Positions 7,398-15,713 of a stretch of 64,000 nt of DNA are shown here, in pieces. The notes beneath the pieces were generated by a model. The model saw only the letters and a list, made by a program, of their open reading frames with translations. It was not told the DNA's origin and did no database searches. How positions within the stretch are numbered: position 1 is the stretch's first letter; each line of letters begins with the position of its first letter. Source of the DNA: JAAUTG01 sp964458705 (GTDB taxonomy: Bacteria > Bacteroidota > Bacteroidia > Chitinophagales > Saprospiraceae); assembly GCA_964458705.1 (NCBI GenBank), contig CAYWKD010000018.1, forward strand, positions 1 through 64,000, written 5' to 3'. Made by a program: the position numbers and the translations under genes.

Positions 7398-7787
7398 ATG
7401 AAAATTGGATATAAAAAGAAACATCTGAATATAAATTTAATTTCAGGGCTAGTTTGGTTGATTTGGTTCTTCATTGGAGTTTTTGGAAAAGAAGAACCGA
7501 ATTGGATCGACTATGGATGGATTGTAATCTCTCTAATGTATTTAGGACTTTATCTTTATCAAAAAAATTATAAATATCTGACAATCGAAAATGGAATTCT
7601 CAATGTAAATGGACCATTTGACAAAAAACTAAATTTGACTGAAATAAAACGAATTAAAAAGTTTGCGGGAAATTATATCTTGAAAACTGATGCAAAGGAA
7701 TTGACTATCAATACATACATAATCGATTCGAATGAACTCGCTAAATTAAATACAGAATTGGAAAAACTGAATATAGAATGGGATTAA
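7398..7787 (+). CDS. Two-helix membrane protein with PH-like cytoplasmic domain
   Basis: 129 residues. There are two hydrophobic helices (about 13-30, ISGLVWLIWFFIGVFG, and about 38-55, YGWIVISLMYLGLYLY). A strand-rich soluble domain follows (about 58-129, YKYLTIENGILNVNGPFDKK ... IKRIKKFAGNYILKT) ending in a helix, the layout of bacterial PH-like (bPH) membrane proteins. No catalytic motif is seen and the function is unknown. It fills the whole space between two attC-like sites, starting 12 bp after the left one and ending 7 bp before the right one, which is the geometry of a single-gene integron cassette. Confidence 0.7.
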   Translation: MKIGYKKKHLNINLISGLVWLIWFFIGVFGKEEPNWIDYGWIVISLMYLGLYLYQKNYKYLTIENGILNVNGPFDKKLNLTEIKRIKKFAGNYILKTDAKELTINTYIIDSNELAKLNTELEKLNIEWD

Positions 7788-7794
7788 GAACGTT

Positions 7795-7925
7795 TTACAA
7801 CATCGGCTATAAGCAACTGGGGCTTAAGTGCTTAATTGAAAATAAAAGTATAAATTAGGTCAGTACTAAACCGAAAAGTTAGGGCAAAAAGTTCTCAATT
7901 GCTTATAGTCCAAATGCCATTAGAT
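7795..7925 (+). repeat. attC-like recombination site 4
   Basis: Left box TTACAAC (7795-7801), left arm GGCTATAAGCAACTGGGG (7805-7822), right arm CTCAATTGCTTATAGTC (7894-7910), right box ATTAGAT (7919-7925). The arms are the same family as site 1 at 1066-1174. The interior text TTAAGTGCTTAA ... GTACTAAACCGAAAA is also shared with site 1. The right box has ATT instead of GTT, so this terminal site may be inactive. Confidence 0.6.
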
Positions 7926-7929
7926 ATTC

Positions 7930-7972
7930 CCCGCTCGCGCTGTAAGTCTTCCGAACACCCAAACCAAACCCG
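7930..7972 (+). repeat. 132-bp island repeat, decayed partial copy 3
   Basis: CCGCTCGCGCTGTAAGTCTT followed by CCGAACACCCAAACCAAAC aligns with the first 40 bp of the 132-bp repeat with several changes. It lies exactly at the junction between the island and the core gene for the GatB/YqeY protein, so it plausibly marks the island boundary. Confidence 0.55.
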
Positions 7973-7988
7973 CGCTGCAAGCAACTTA

Positions 7989-8435
7989 TTACGCTAGTGC
8001 TTTCTTGATGGCTGCTGAAATGGACTTTCCATCAGCACGACCTGCTAATTCTTTATTGGCACGTCCCATTATTTTACCCATATCTTTCATGGAAGTCGCT
8101 CCAACTTCATCGATTACTTTTTTGACGTAGTCTTTTAATTCATCTTCACTCATCGGTTCTGGTAGATATCTTTTGATGATTTCAATCTCCTCTCGTTCAA
8201 CTACTGCCAAATCTTCACGACCTTGTTTTTCGTAAACTTCCAATGATTCTACCCGCTGCTTTACCAATTTCTGTAGCATCTTGATTTCTTTTTCTTCATT
8301 TATCTCCTCACCGCTACCGTCTGTTTTAGCCAACAATATAGCTTGCTTAATTGCACGGATGCCACGCTTTGCTGCATCATCTTTCGCCTTCATTGCAGCT
8401 TTCAAATCTTCTGTTATTCTTTTTTCTAAGCTCAT
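7989..8435 (-). CDS. GatB/YqeY domain protein
   Basis: 148 residues, the normal size for free-standing YqeY proteins. It opens with the family signature MSLEKRITEDLKAAMKAKD, continues with IRAIKQAILLAK and IIKRYLPEPMSEDELKDYVKKVID (the three-helix YqeY tail domain), and ends KSISAAIKKALA. The fold is the tRNA-binding tail domain of the GatB amidotransferase subunit, but the free-standing protein has no settled function. It is a core gene and marks the end of the accessory island. About 200 bp upstream (8436-8641) is plain A/T-rich spacer. Confidence 0.93.
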   Translation of the reverse strand: MSLEKRITEDLKAAMKAKDDAAKRGIRAIKQAILLAKTDGSGEEINEEKEIKMLQKLVKQRVESLEVYEKQGREDLAVVEREEIEIIKRYLPEPMSEDELKDYVKKVIDEVGATSMKDMGKIMGRANKELAGRADGKSISAAIKKALA

Positions 8436-8641
8436 TTTTTAGATTTAAAACATAAAATACAAAAATTGAATCTCATGCCTCTTTATTACAAATACTTACT
8501 TTAGAACAAGGTGAAAAAGTGAAATAGTTCAACATATACTAACGAACCCTTGGTTGTTAAGACCAATCTTTGGCAGATTTATCAGCTTTAAATAGGAGTA
8601 CTCACTTATTATCACAAAATCTATAGCCCATTAAAGCCGTA

Positions 8642-9463
8642 CTATCCAATGGCTATTACATCTTCTCCAACTAGTGCTGCGACTGCTTGATTCAAAAAAT
8701 TAGGAATGACTACGAGATTGGTTTTTTCAATTTTATTGGGGTCGTTTAGATCTCGAATCATGTGCTTATATTTAGTTTCTCCATGGTTTTCTATGATACT
8801 TTTTCGACGCTCTTCCTCTTTAAAATGTACCAACATTCCATCACCATCGGCTTCTGGATGAAATTGAACACCAACCATTTCTGGAGAAAATCGAACGGCC
8901 ATCACTGCTCGCTCCAGTGGAACGTGTGGCCTTATTTTTTCAAGCGCTAAAATTTCTGCACCTAATTCTTGAAATCGTGCTGCATCGGGTTCAATAAACT
9001 GCCAACTTCTAAAGTCAGCTACCCAAAAGGGATTATCGAGTCCTTCAAAAAGCGACTCTAGGATACCTGTATCGGTTTGATGCACTGGAAATGTGCCAAA
9101 AGATGGAGAACGGCGAGGCACAATACTCCCTAATTGAAAATGATGACATGCCATTTGAAAGGAGTGGCAAATAAATAGAACATACTTTTTTTGTCCTGGC
9201 TTCCTTCTATTCCATTCCCAGATGTTCTGCACAATATTGAACCAACCTATATCCCAGATACCATCGCCATCCAAAGGACTTCCAGGACCTCCAGAGGAAA
9301 TATAAATATCATAGCTCAAATCGGGAATAGCTGCCTTGGCTCTTACATCATAGACTTTCCAGTCCAGCACCTCATCGTAGCGACTGACAATTTCTTTAAT
9401 ACAGCGCATACCTTGATTGGCTGTCCCATTGTACAGGTCTAATATAGCGAGACGAAGTTTCAT
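8642..9463 (-). CDS. Class I glutamine amidotransferase-like protein
   Basis: 273 residues with the triad of class I (GuaA/TrpG-type) amidotransferases: nucleophile Cys99 in VLFICHSFQM, and His202 and Glu204 in VQFHPEAD. The oxyanion strand SSGGPGSP is at about 57-63. The enzyme should hydrolyse glutamine and pass ammonia to a partner, yet it is not fused to a synthetase. The ATP-grasp ligase gene 32 bp upstream on the same strand is the natural partner, suggesting an ATP-dependent amide-forming step. After the amidotransferase fold there is an extra C-terminal section of about 65 residues. Substrate unknown. Confidence 0.8.
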   Translation of the reverse strand: MKLRLAILDLYNGTANQGMRCIKEIVSRYDEVLDWKVYDVRAKAAIPDLSYDIYISSGGPGSPLDGDGIWDIGWFNIVQNIWEWNRRKPGQKKYVLFICHSFQMACHHFQLGSIVPRRSPSFGTFPVHQTDTGILESLFEGLDNPFWVADFRSWQFIEPDAARFQELGAEILALEKIRPHVPLERAVMAVRFSPEMVGVQFHPEADGDGMLVHFKEEERRKSIIENHGETKYKHMIRDLNDPNKIEKTNLVVIPNFLNQAVAALVGEDVIAIG

Positions 9464-9495
9464 AGTTTTATCTAATATATTGATCGTAAATTAAA

Positions 9496-10449
9496 TTATG
9501 CCAAAGGTTGCATTGCAACACTATGCTTGATGAAGCGACCCCATGTTAGATTATCTCTATTGGGCACCTGACTTAAAGCACGCTCAATAGCATAATTAGC
9601 AGCCGTTTCTACCACCCAGTTAAAATTTTCTTGACCAACCGATTCAACCGCTGCATCGGGGGCAGGGTTACAGAAATCTATTGCATAAGGCACACCATCT
9701 TTGATAGCAAACTCCACTGTATTAAAATCATAGCCCAGACCATTACAAATTTGTAGTACCAATTCGGACATCTCGTCTATCTTCTCCTGAGATACGTCAT
9801 GCTTGGTAGCATAGCGAAGATGGTGTGGATTGCGTGGCTCGTAGTGCATCACTCGAACGTGCTTTCCTCCAATACCATAGCAACGAAAGTAGGAGGTGAA
9901 ATCAATAGCCTCTTGTAACATCATTACTAATCGTCCAGTCTCATTGTAAGCGTTGAAGAACTCCTCTCTGTTATAGAGTTTATAAACACTTTTCCAACCA
10001 CCACCTGCAAAGGGCTTCATAAAAGCAGGAAAGCCAATATGCTCAAAAATACCTTCCCAATCTAAGGGATAAGCCATATTGACAAAAGAACTAGCAGAGG
10101 TGTCTTCAGGCTGTTCTTTTGACGGCAAAAGCACCGTCTTAGGTACAGGCACGCCAATTTTAACTGCTAGTGCATTGTTGAAAAATTTCTCATCTGCGCT
10201 CCACCAGAAGGGATTATTGATAACAGCAGTGCCAGAAATGGCAGCATTCTTAAGATAGGCTCTGTAAAAAGGGACATCTTGGGAGATGCGATCTATAATG
10301 ACAGCATACTCCGTAGGTTCACCTTGCATTACTTTGTTGACCGTAACTGCTTCAGCAGTCACACCAGCTATATTTTTTTGATTGACTCGATCAATGAATG
10401 CCTTAGGAAAGGAACGCTCTTGACCAAATAGGATGCCGACTTTTTTCAT
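9496..10449 (-). CDS. ATP-grasp ligase-like protein
   Basis: 317 residues from the ATG at 10449 (MKKVGILFGQ). An ATG 12 codons upstream is possible but adds a basic tail with no counterpart in the fold. The order is an N-terminal Rossmann-like strand, a central ATP-grasp module (FPAFMKPFAGGGWKSVYKL, about 160-180; VMMLQEAID), and the C-terminal metal-binding segment VEFAIKDGVPYAIDFCNPAPD. These fit carboxylate-amine ligases that activate an acid as an acyl phosphate. It is probably co-transcribed with the amidotransferase downstream and divergent from the GH57 gene. The true substrate cannot be read from sequence. Confidence 0.8.
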   Translation of the reverse strand: MKKVGILFGQERSFPKAFIDRVNQKNIAGVTAEAVTVNKVMQGEPTEYAVIIDRISQDVPFYRAYLKNAAISGTAVINNPFWWSADEKFFNNALAVKIGVPVPKTVLLPSKEQPEDTSASSFVNMAYPLDWEGIFEHIGFPAFMKPFAGGGWKSVYKLYNREEFFNAYNETGRLVMMLQEAIDFTSYFRCYGIGGKHVRVMHYEPRNPHHLRYATKHDVSQEKIDEMSELVLQICNGLGYDFNTVEFAIKDGVPYAIDFCNPAPDAAVESVGQENFNWVVETAANYAIERALSQVPNRDNLTWGRFIKHSVAMQPLA

Positions 10450-10687
10450 ACTTGATTTGGATAGCTTATTTGATAATTTCCACAAAGAAACGGGTTTTCA
10501 ATGAATTATACTTCTTTCGCACTAAAAAAGCTGTGCGAGCAAGCAAAAAGCGATATATGTTTACAAGCACACTATATTTAGCTGCACATCAGACGAGAAA
10601 GAATAATTTTTGATCTTCAATATCATAACTTACATTAGCAAAATAAATAAGGAAAAAATAAAAGACACTCACATCAGTAAATCGTAC

Positions 10688-13084
10688 ATGAAAAAATACA
10701 TCTGTATTCACGGGCATTTTTATCAACCGCCTCGTGAGAACGCCTGGCTTGAAGTTATTGAAAAACAAGACTCTGCAGCTCCATTTCACGATTGGAACGA
10801 ACGCATCAATTATGAATGTTATGCTCCAAACACAACAGCAAGGATTTTAGATCAAGAAAAGTACATCCAGCAAATCGTGAACAACTATGCCAATATTAGT
10901 TTTAACATCGGACCTACGCTAATGACTTGGCTGGAAGCTAACGATCCCAATACCTATCAAAGAATACTAGAAGCAGATAAGTTAGCACAAGCGAAATACG
11001 GTGGACATGGTTCGGCACTAGCACAGGTGCATAGCCATCTCATTTTGCCGCTCGCTAACGCTAAAGACCAATACACGCAAGTTCATTGGGGTATTCGTGA
11101 TTTTGAATTTCGATTTGGCAGAAAACCCGAAGGTATCTGGCTTTCAGAGACAGCCGTTAATACAAATGTGCTGGAAGTATTGGCAGAGCAAGATATTAAG
11201 TTCACGTTGCTTGCTCCGAGACAGGCAAGAGCCTATCGAAAAATAGGAAAAACGCAGTGGATAGAAACAGGTATTGATACTCGTAGGCCTTATCTATATC
11301 GCCTGCCTTCAGGTCGTTCAATTGTGCTATTCTTCTACGATGGCAATGTTGCTCAAGGAGTAGCCTTTGAAGGATTACTTAATGATGGTAATGCTTTTGC
11401 TAATCGCCTCATCAATACCCTCAGTAACAATAAAGAACCTCAGCTAGCACACATTGCCACTGATGGTGAAAGCTATGGGCATCATCATGCACTAGGGGAA
11501 ATGGCACTGGCATCCTGCTTGAATATTATTCAAAACTATGAGCAGGTAACTTTGACTAACTACAGTCAATTTTTGGACTTATTTCCACCTGAGTATGAAG
11601 TACAAATACATGAAGATACTTCCTGGAGTTGCGTACATGGTATAGAGCGTTGGCGATCTAACTGTGGTTGTAATGCTGGTAGGGGAGGGAGTAACTGGAC
11701 ACAGGCATGGCGTTCTCCACTAAGAGTAGCACTTAATTGGCTTCGAGATAAAATCATTCCGATTTATGAACAGGAAGGTGGGCGATTACTGAACGATGTT
11801 TGGGCAGCAAGGAATGAATATATCGAAGTGCTGCTACAAAAGCGTACGGAAGAAAGTATTAATACTTTTATCACTCAACATGCTACTCGCCCGCTAGAGG
11901 GTACTGATCGAATACAACTTTTACGGCTGATGGAAATGCAGCGACAAGCGATGCAGATGTTCACGAGTTGTGGTTGGTTCTTTGATGAAATTTCCGATAT
12001 CGAAACCAGTCAGATTCTACAATACGCCAATCGAGCTATTTATTATGCCAAGCAAGTTGCTGGAATTGATTTGCACGATGCCTTTGTAGAGCAATTGGAA
12101 AAAGCTCCAAGTAACGTGTATAAAAATGGAGCAGAAAGTTATCTAAAAGAAGTAGTGCCTACGGCAGTGAATTTAGAACGAGTAGGAATGCACTACGCTG
12201 CTTCTACTCTTTTCGAGGATAAGCCAGAAGAGCTACCCCTTTTCAATTATCGGGCGACTAACCAACAATTTAAAAAAGTGGTTGCCGGTGGGCAATGTTT
12301 GGCACTTGGTCAAACAGAAGTGCGCTCAAAGGTTACAAACTCTAGGAAACTATTTAGCTTTGCTGTTCTTTATTTAGGGCAGCAAAATATCATCGGCGAC
12401 ATTTCAACAGAAATGACGAAGGAGGATTTTGACCGCCTGTCAGCAGAAAGCGTGGCATCGTTTCGCAGCACTGATCTTGGTGCAGTCATTAGTACAATTC
12501 AGCATTATTTTGACGGACGCACTTTTTCTATTTTCCACCTATTTAAAGACGAAAAGCGAAAAATATTAAAACAAATTACTGATCGTAGCTTACGGCAGGC
12601 AGAGGTTTCCTTCAGAAATATTTACAATGAAAATTATCAGTTGATGTGGGGAATGCAGCAGAGTAACATTCCTGTTCCCACAGCCTATTTGAGCATTATT
12701 AGATATGTCATAAATGCTGACTTACAGCAATTTTTCACACAAGAAAAACTCTCTATCAATGAGCTAAATCGTTTAAAACAAGAAATGAAAAAGTGGAAAT
12801 GTGAGATTAGCGATGTGAAAGCACTTCAACTTGCAGCAAGTGAACGCATTTTTAGAGAAGTCAAGGCATTAAGTCAGCAGGACAGCTCACCTGAGCAAAT
12901 TGATTTATTAAGTAATATTATTGAGACGTTTTATGAAATGCAAATTGAATTAGACCTGTGGAAAAGCCAAAACTTTTTCTATTTCACCATCCAAAAGCAC
13001 AATGAAAATGAAACTGTGCTTACAAACGGCAACTGGTTGATCGCATATAAAAAACTTGGAAAGTTGCTGAAGATTAGGATGTAA
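10688..13084 (+). CDS. Glycoside hydrolase family 57 protein with DUF3536 C-terminus
   Basis: 798 residues from the ATG at 10688 (MKKYICIHGHFYQPPREN). An upstream ATG at 10610 would add 26 residues with no family counterpart. GH57 motifs are HGHFYQPP (about 7-14), the nucleophile region GIWLSETAVN (Glu near 154), and the acid/base region TDGESYGHHH (about 257-266). The C-terminal half (about 330-790) is the helical DUF3536 region. GH57 enzymes act on alpha-1,4-glucans (amylase, 4-alpha-glucanotransferase, branching enzyme); for the DUF3536 subgroup the substrate is unclear. No signal peptide is seen, so the enzyme should be cytoplasmic, possibly in glycogen or storage glucan turnover. It is divergent from the ATP-grasp/amidotransferase pair. 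Confidence 0.87.
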   Translation: MKKYICIHGHFYQPPRENAWLEVIEKQDSAAPFHDWNERINYECYAPNTTARILDQEKYIQQIVNNYANISFNIGPTLMTWLEANDPNTYQRILEADKLAQAKYGGHGSALAQVHSHLILPLANAKDQYTQVHWGIRDFEFRFGRKPEGIWLSETAVNTNVLEVLAEQDIKFTLLAPRQARAYRKIGKTQWIETGIDTRRPYLYRLPSGRSIVLFFYDGNVAQGVAFEGLLNDGNAFANRLINTLSNNKEPQLAHIATDGESYGHHHALGEMALASCLNIIQNYEQVTLTNYSQFLDLFPPEYEVQIHEDTSWSCVHGIERWRSNCGCNAGRGGSNWTQAWRSPLRVALNWLRDKIIPIYEQEGGRLLNDVWAARNEYIEVLLQKRTEESINTFITQHATRPLEGTDRIQLLRLMEMQRQAMQMFTSCGWFFDEISDIETSQILQYANRAIYYAKQVAGIDLHDAFVEQLEKAPSNVYKNGAESYLKEVVPTAVNLERVGMHYAASTLFEDKPEELPLFNYRATNQQFKKVVAGGQCLALGQTEVRSKVTNSRKLFSFAVLYLGQQNIIGDISTEMTKEDFDRLSAESVASFRSTDLGAVISTIQHYFDGRTFSIFHLFKDEKRKILKQITDRSLRQAEVSFRNIYNENYQLMWGMQQSNIPVPTAYLSIIRYVINADLQQFFTQEKLSINELNRLKQEMKKWKCEISDVKALQLAASERIFREVKALSQQDSSPEQIDLLSNIIETFYEMQIELDLWKSQNFFYFTIQKHNENETVLTNGNWLIAYKKLGKLLKIRM

Positions 13085-13092
13085 GAAACTTA

Positions 13093-13123
13093 GGTATCGG
13101 ATACTCCTGAAGCATCCGACACC
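13093..13123. terminator. Bidirectional hairpin between convergent genes
   Basis: Stem GGTATCGGAT (13093-13102) with ATCCGACACC (13114-13123), one A-C mismatch, loop of 11. It follows the GH57 stop codon by 9 bp and lies 31 bp beyond the stop of the convergent rhodanese gene. A short pyrimidine run (TCTTCT) follows on the + strand. Confidence 0.6.
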
Positions 13124-13154
13124 TCTTCTGATATAGAATTTGACCATTGGAAGG

Positions 13155-13454
13155 CTACTCGACCAATCGCTCTATACTTTCCCAAGCTCCGCCATTGTAT
13201 GTTTCTATACCTGCTGCTTTTAATTGATTGGCAGCTACTCCACTTCTCATTCCAGAAGCACAGCAAGTGACAACCGGCTTATTGTATTTTCTAACTACCT
13301 CAAGATTTAAAGCATTCAGAGGCATATTCACAGAACCCTTTATATGTCCAGTTCTATACTCCTCTACGGTGCGTACATCTAAAATGATAGCTCCATTTTC
13401 AATAATGGGCTTTAAATCTGTCTTTTTACCAAATAAATTCTGAATTCCAAACAT
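13155..13454 (-). CDS. Single-domain rhodanese
   Basis: 99 residues forming one rhodanese domain: AIILDVRTVEEYRTGHIKGSVN (about 23-44), then the active loop in VVTCCASGMRSG (about 62-73). The catalytic cysteine is the second Cys, in the pattern CxSGxRS. It should carry persulfide sulfur in the cytoplasm. Small stand-alone rhodaneses like this are common in Bacteroidota. It stands alone between a bidirectional hairpin and the ribosomal protein operon. Confidence 0.9.
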   Translation of the reverse strand: MFGIQNLFGKKTDLKPIIENGAIILDVRTVEEYRTGHIKGSVNMPLNALNLEVVRKYNKPVVTCCASGMRSGVAANQLKAAGIETYNGGAWESIERLVE

Positions 13455-13583
13455 AAGTATTACAATTTTAGTAACACAAAGCTAAGTAAGCTAAAAGCAT
13501 TTATCAGTGATGTGCATTACAGATTACACAGGAAATAGCGATCAAAAATAAGTATTGTGTTTTTATCTCTCATACAAAATAGA

Positions 13584-13621
13584 GAGAGGAACTCGATTGC
13601 AGTAGCAACCCAATTCCTCTC
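13584..13621 (-). terminator. Terminator of the rpsF-rpsR-rplI operon
   Basis: Stem GAGAGGAA (13584-13591) with TTCCTCTC (13614-13621). On the minus strand it is followed by a short T-rich run (TCTATTTTG). It lies about 70 bp beyond the stop codon of rplI. Confidence 0.55.
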
Positions 13622-13691
13622 CTTATTAGTTTTATTCTTTGTGTGCAAAGAAGTATATCCTAATTCTATACTCCCACTAAAAAGCACATAC

Positions 13692-14138
13692 TTATTCAGC
13701 TATCACCTGAAATTTAACTGTTGCTTCAACATCTGGATGGAACTTCACTTTGGCTTCGTATTCTCCTAGTTCCTTCACCTCCTCTGGCATATCCACAATT
13801 TTACGGTCAATATCAATACCAAAATTACTCTGAATTGCTTGCACAATTTGCACGCTTGTTACACTACCAAAAATTTTGCCACTTGTACCCGCTTTCGCTC
13901 CAATACTCAAATTCATAGCCTCTAACTTTTCTTTCAGTGCTTTGTACTCATCAATTCGATTTTCTTCCTTGGCTACTTCACGCGCTTTGTGCTCATCTAG
14001 CTTCTCTATATTAGCGGCGTTAGCAATAATTGCCATCTTTTTAGGAATCAGAAAATTTCTTGCGTAACCGGGCTTTACCTCTACTACGTCAAATTTCTCT
14101 CCAACTTTTTCTACTTTTTGAAGCAAGATTATATTCAT
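13692..14138 (-). CDS. rplI: 50S ribosomal protein L9
   Basis: 148 residues, normal length. The N-terminal rRNA-binding domain shows the signature GYARNFLIPKKMAIIA. A long central helix (about 40-75) links to the C-terminal domain (GKIFGSVTSVQIVQAIQSNF ... VKFHPDVEATVKFQVI). Last gene of the conserved rpsF-rpsR-rplI operon, 37 bp after rpsR. Confidence 0.98.
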   Translation of the reverse strand: MNIILLQKVEKVGEKFDVVEVKPGYARNFLIPKKMAIIANAANIEKLDEHKAREVAKEENRIDEYKALKEKLEAMNLSIGAKAGTSGKIFGSVTSVQIVQAIQSNFGIDIDRKIVDMPEEVKELGEYEAKVKFHPDVEATVKFQVIAE

Positions 14139-14175
14139 CAGATTATGAATTTAAATAAAACGAATGATTTTGAGA

Positions 14176-14442
14176 CTATTTCAATAAATCAGTTACGTAA
14201 GGAAGCATTGCTAGGTGACGAGCCCTTTTTACGGCAGAAGCTACCTTTCTTTGATATTTTAATGAATTACCTGTAATGCGGCGAGGCAATATTTTACCTT
14301 GCTCATTCACGAACTGCGTTAAAAAATCAGGGTCTTTATAATCAATATACTTTATTCCGTATTTTCTGAAGCGGCAATACTTTTTCTGTCTTGACCCAAT
14401 ATTTGGATTACTTAAAAACTTTATATCGTCTCTAGATGCCAT
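14176..14442 (-). CDS. rpsR: 30S ribosomal protein S18
   Basis: 88 residues with the S18 core KYCRFRKYGIKYIDYKDPDF, LTQFVNEQGKILPRRITGNS and a C-terminal RAVKRARHLAMLPYV-type end. It binds S6 on the 30S platform. It lies 14 bp after rpsF in the same operon. Confidence 0.98.
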   Translation of the reverse strand: MASRDDIKFLSNPNIGSRQKKYCRFRKYGIKYIDYKDPDFLTQFVNEQGKILPRRITGNSLKYQRKVASAVKRARHLAMLPYVTDLLK

Positions 14443-14456
14443 CTTTATTATAATTT

Positions 14457-14831
14457 TTATTTGTCCTTAGCGTCTTCTGCTTTTTCTTTGTTTTTTCCAA
14501 TCAGTCCATTGCGCTTGTCTTCGTTATACTTCACGCCGTACTTATCTAAACTATAAGTCAAGAAGCGAATAATACGCTCATCTCGACGAAGTGCTAATTC
14601 CAAATTGGCAATAATATCTTGGAATGAATCAGTAGAGAATTCAATACAGTAGTAAATACCAGACGTTCGCCTTTTTATGGGATAAGCTAACTGACGCAAC
14701 CCCATTTCATTTACATAAACTATTTTACCCCCCAATTCAGTCAACTGATCCTTATAATTTTTAGCGGTTGCGCTAATTTCTTCCTTAGAAAGAACGGGAT
14801 CAACAATAAATGTTACTTCGTAATGACGCAT
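14457..14831 (-). CDS. rpsF: 30S ribosomal protein S6
   Basis: 124 residues with the S6 fold: MRHYEVTFIVDPVLSKEEI, GLRQLAYPIKRRTSGIYYCI, and DERIIRFLTYSLDKYG. A lysine-rich acidic tail (about 105-124) extends beyond the E. coli core. First gene of the operon, with a strong Bacteroidota-type promoter 32 bp upstream of the start codon. Confidence 0.98.
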   Translation of the reverse strand: MRHYEVTFIVDPVLSKEEISATAKNYKDQLTELGGKIVYVNEMGLRQLAYPIKRRTSGIYYCIEFSTDSFQDIIANLELALRRDERIIRFLTYSLDKYGVKYNEDKRNGLIGKNKEKAEDAKDK

Positions 14832-14862
14832 AAACGCAATTTGTGTTTTTTCAAAGCGAATG

Positions 14863-14895
14863 CAAATTTACTGAAATATTTATCAATATTACAAA
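14863..14895 (-). promoter_or_regulatory. Promoter of the rpsF operon
   Basis: On the minus strand, TTTG (14892-14895), a 21-bp spacer, then TAAATTTG (14863-14870): an exact match to the Bacteroidota consensus TTTG-N19..21-TAnnTTTG. Transcription should start near 14856, giving a leader of about 25 nt. Confidence 0.75.
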
Positions 14896-14966
14896 TTGGA
14901 AGGCTATAAAAATATATAATTAATAGAAACACGCATTACATAGGTCTTTGACCAAAAAAAATAGGC

Positions 14967-15680
14967 TTATGCTCCTACTTCCATGCGATCCATAGTCAGT
15001 AAAGATTCAAAGAGTAGTTTGCCATCTTCATTAGCTAAAATAGGATCAGCTGCTCTTTCTGGATGTGGCATCATGCCGAACACATTTTTATTGGCATTAC
15101 ATACACCTGCAATGTTCAACAAAGAGCCATTCGGATTGGCACTTTCAGTTACTTGACCCTGTAAATCGCAATACTTAAATAAAATCTGATCATTTTTTAC
15201 TATTGTATCAAGCGTGTCCTGATCGGCATAGTATCGCCCTTCAGCATGTGCGATTGGAATTTTCAGCGCTTTATTTTTTGATAAGGTAGCTGTAATGGCA
15301 GATTGATTTGTATGAGTCTTGATGTAAGTATTTTTACAAATAAACTTTTGATTAGCATTACGCAATAGAACGCCCGGAAGAAGATTTGCTTCGCATAAAA
15401 TTTGGAAACCATTGCAAATCCCCAAAACATAACCACCACTATTCGCAAAATCAATAACAGCCTTCATGATAGGCGAGAAACGAGCTACTGCACCTGCTCT
15501 CAGATAATCTCCATAGGAAAAACCTCCAGGGATAATAATGCAGTCACTGGTTGAGAATGCGTCTAAAGAGGTTTCTTTATGCCATATCTTTTTTACATCT
15601 TGATCCAAACCTTCTTTCAAGACATACACTACGTCGTCATCACAATTTGAACCCGGAAAAACAACTACTCCAAATTTCAT
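14967..15680 (-). CDS. purQ: Phosphoribosylformylglycinamidine synthase, glutaminase subunit
   Basis: 237 residues from the ATG at 15680 (MKFGVVVFPGSNCDDD); a second ATG two codons upstream is also possible. It is a class I amidotransferase: oxyanion strand IIIPGGFSYGDYLR, nucleophile Cys in VLGICNGFQIL (about 92), and catalytic His/Glu in MMPHPERAADP (about 210). It supplies ammonia to PurL in the fourth step of purine synthesis. A separate PurQ implies the multi-subunit PurLQS type. The gene lies downstream of a membrane protein gene, 33 bp apart, and may be co-transcribed with it. Confidence 0.95.
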   Translation of the reverse strand: MKFGVVVFPGSNCDDDVVYVLKEGLDQDVKKIWHKETSLDAFSTSDCIIIPGGFSYGDYLRAGAVARFSPIMKAVIDFANSGGYVLGICNGFQILCEANLLPGVLLRNANQKFICKNTYIKTHTNQSAITATLSKNKALKIPIAHAEGRYYADQDTLDTIVKNDQILFKYCDLQGQVTESANPNGSLLNIAGVCNANKNVFGMMPHPERAADPILANEDGKLLFESLLTMDRMEVGA

Positions 15681-15713
15681 AGACACTTTTTGAAAGTATA
15701 AATTAATAACTTA

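Noticed and set aside
13557..13769. 70-codon + strand frame opposite the 3' end of rplI
   Set aside because: It overlaps the operon terminator hairpin and the rplI coding end; a shadow frame.
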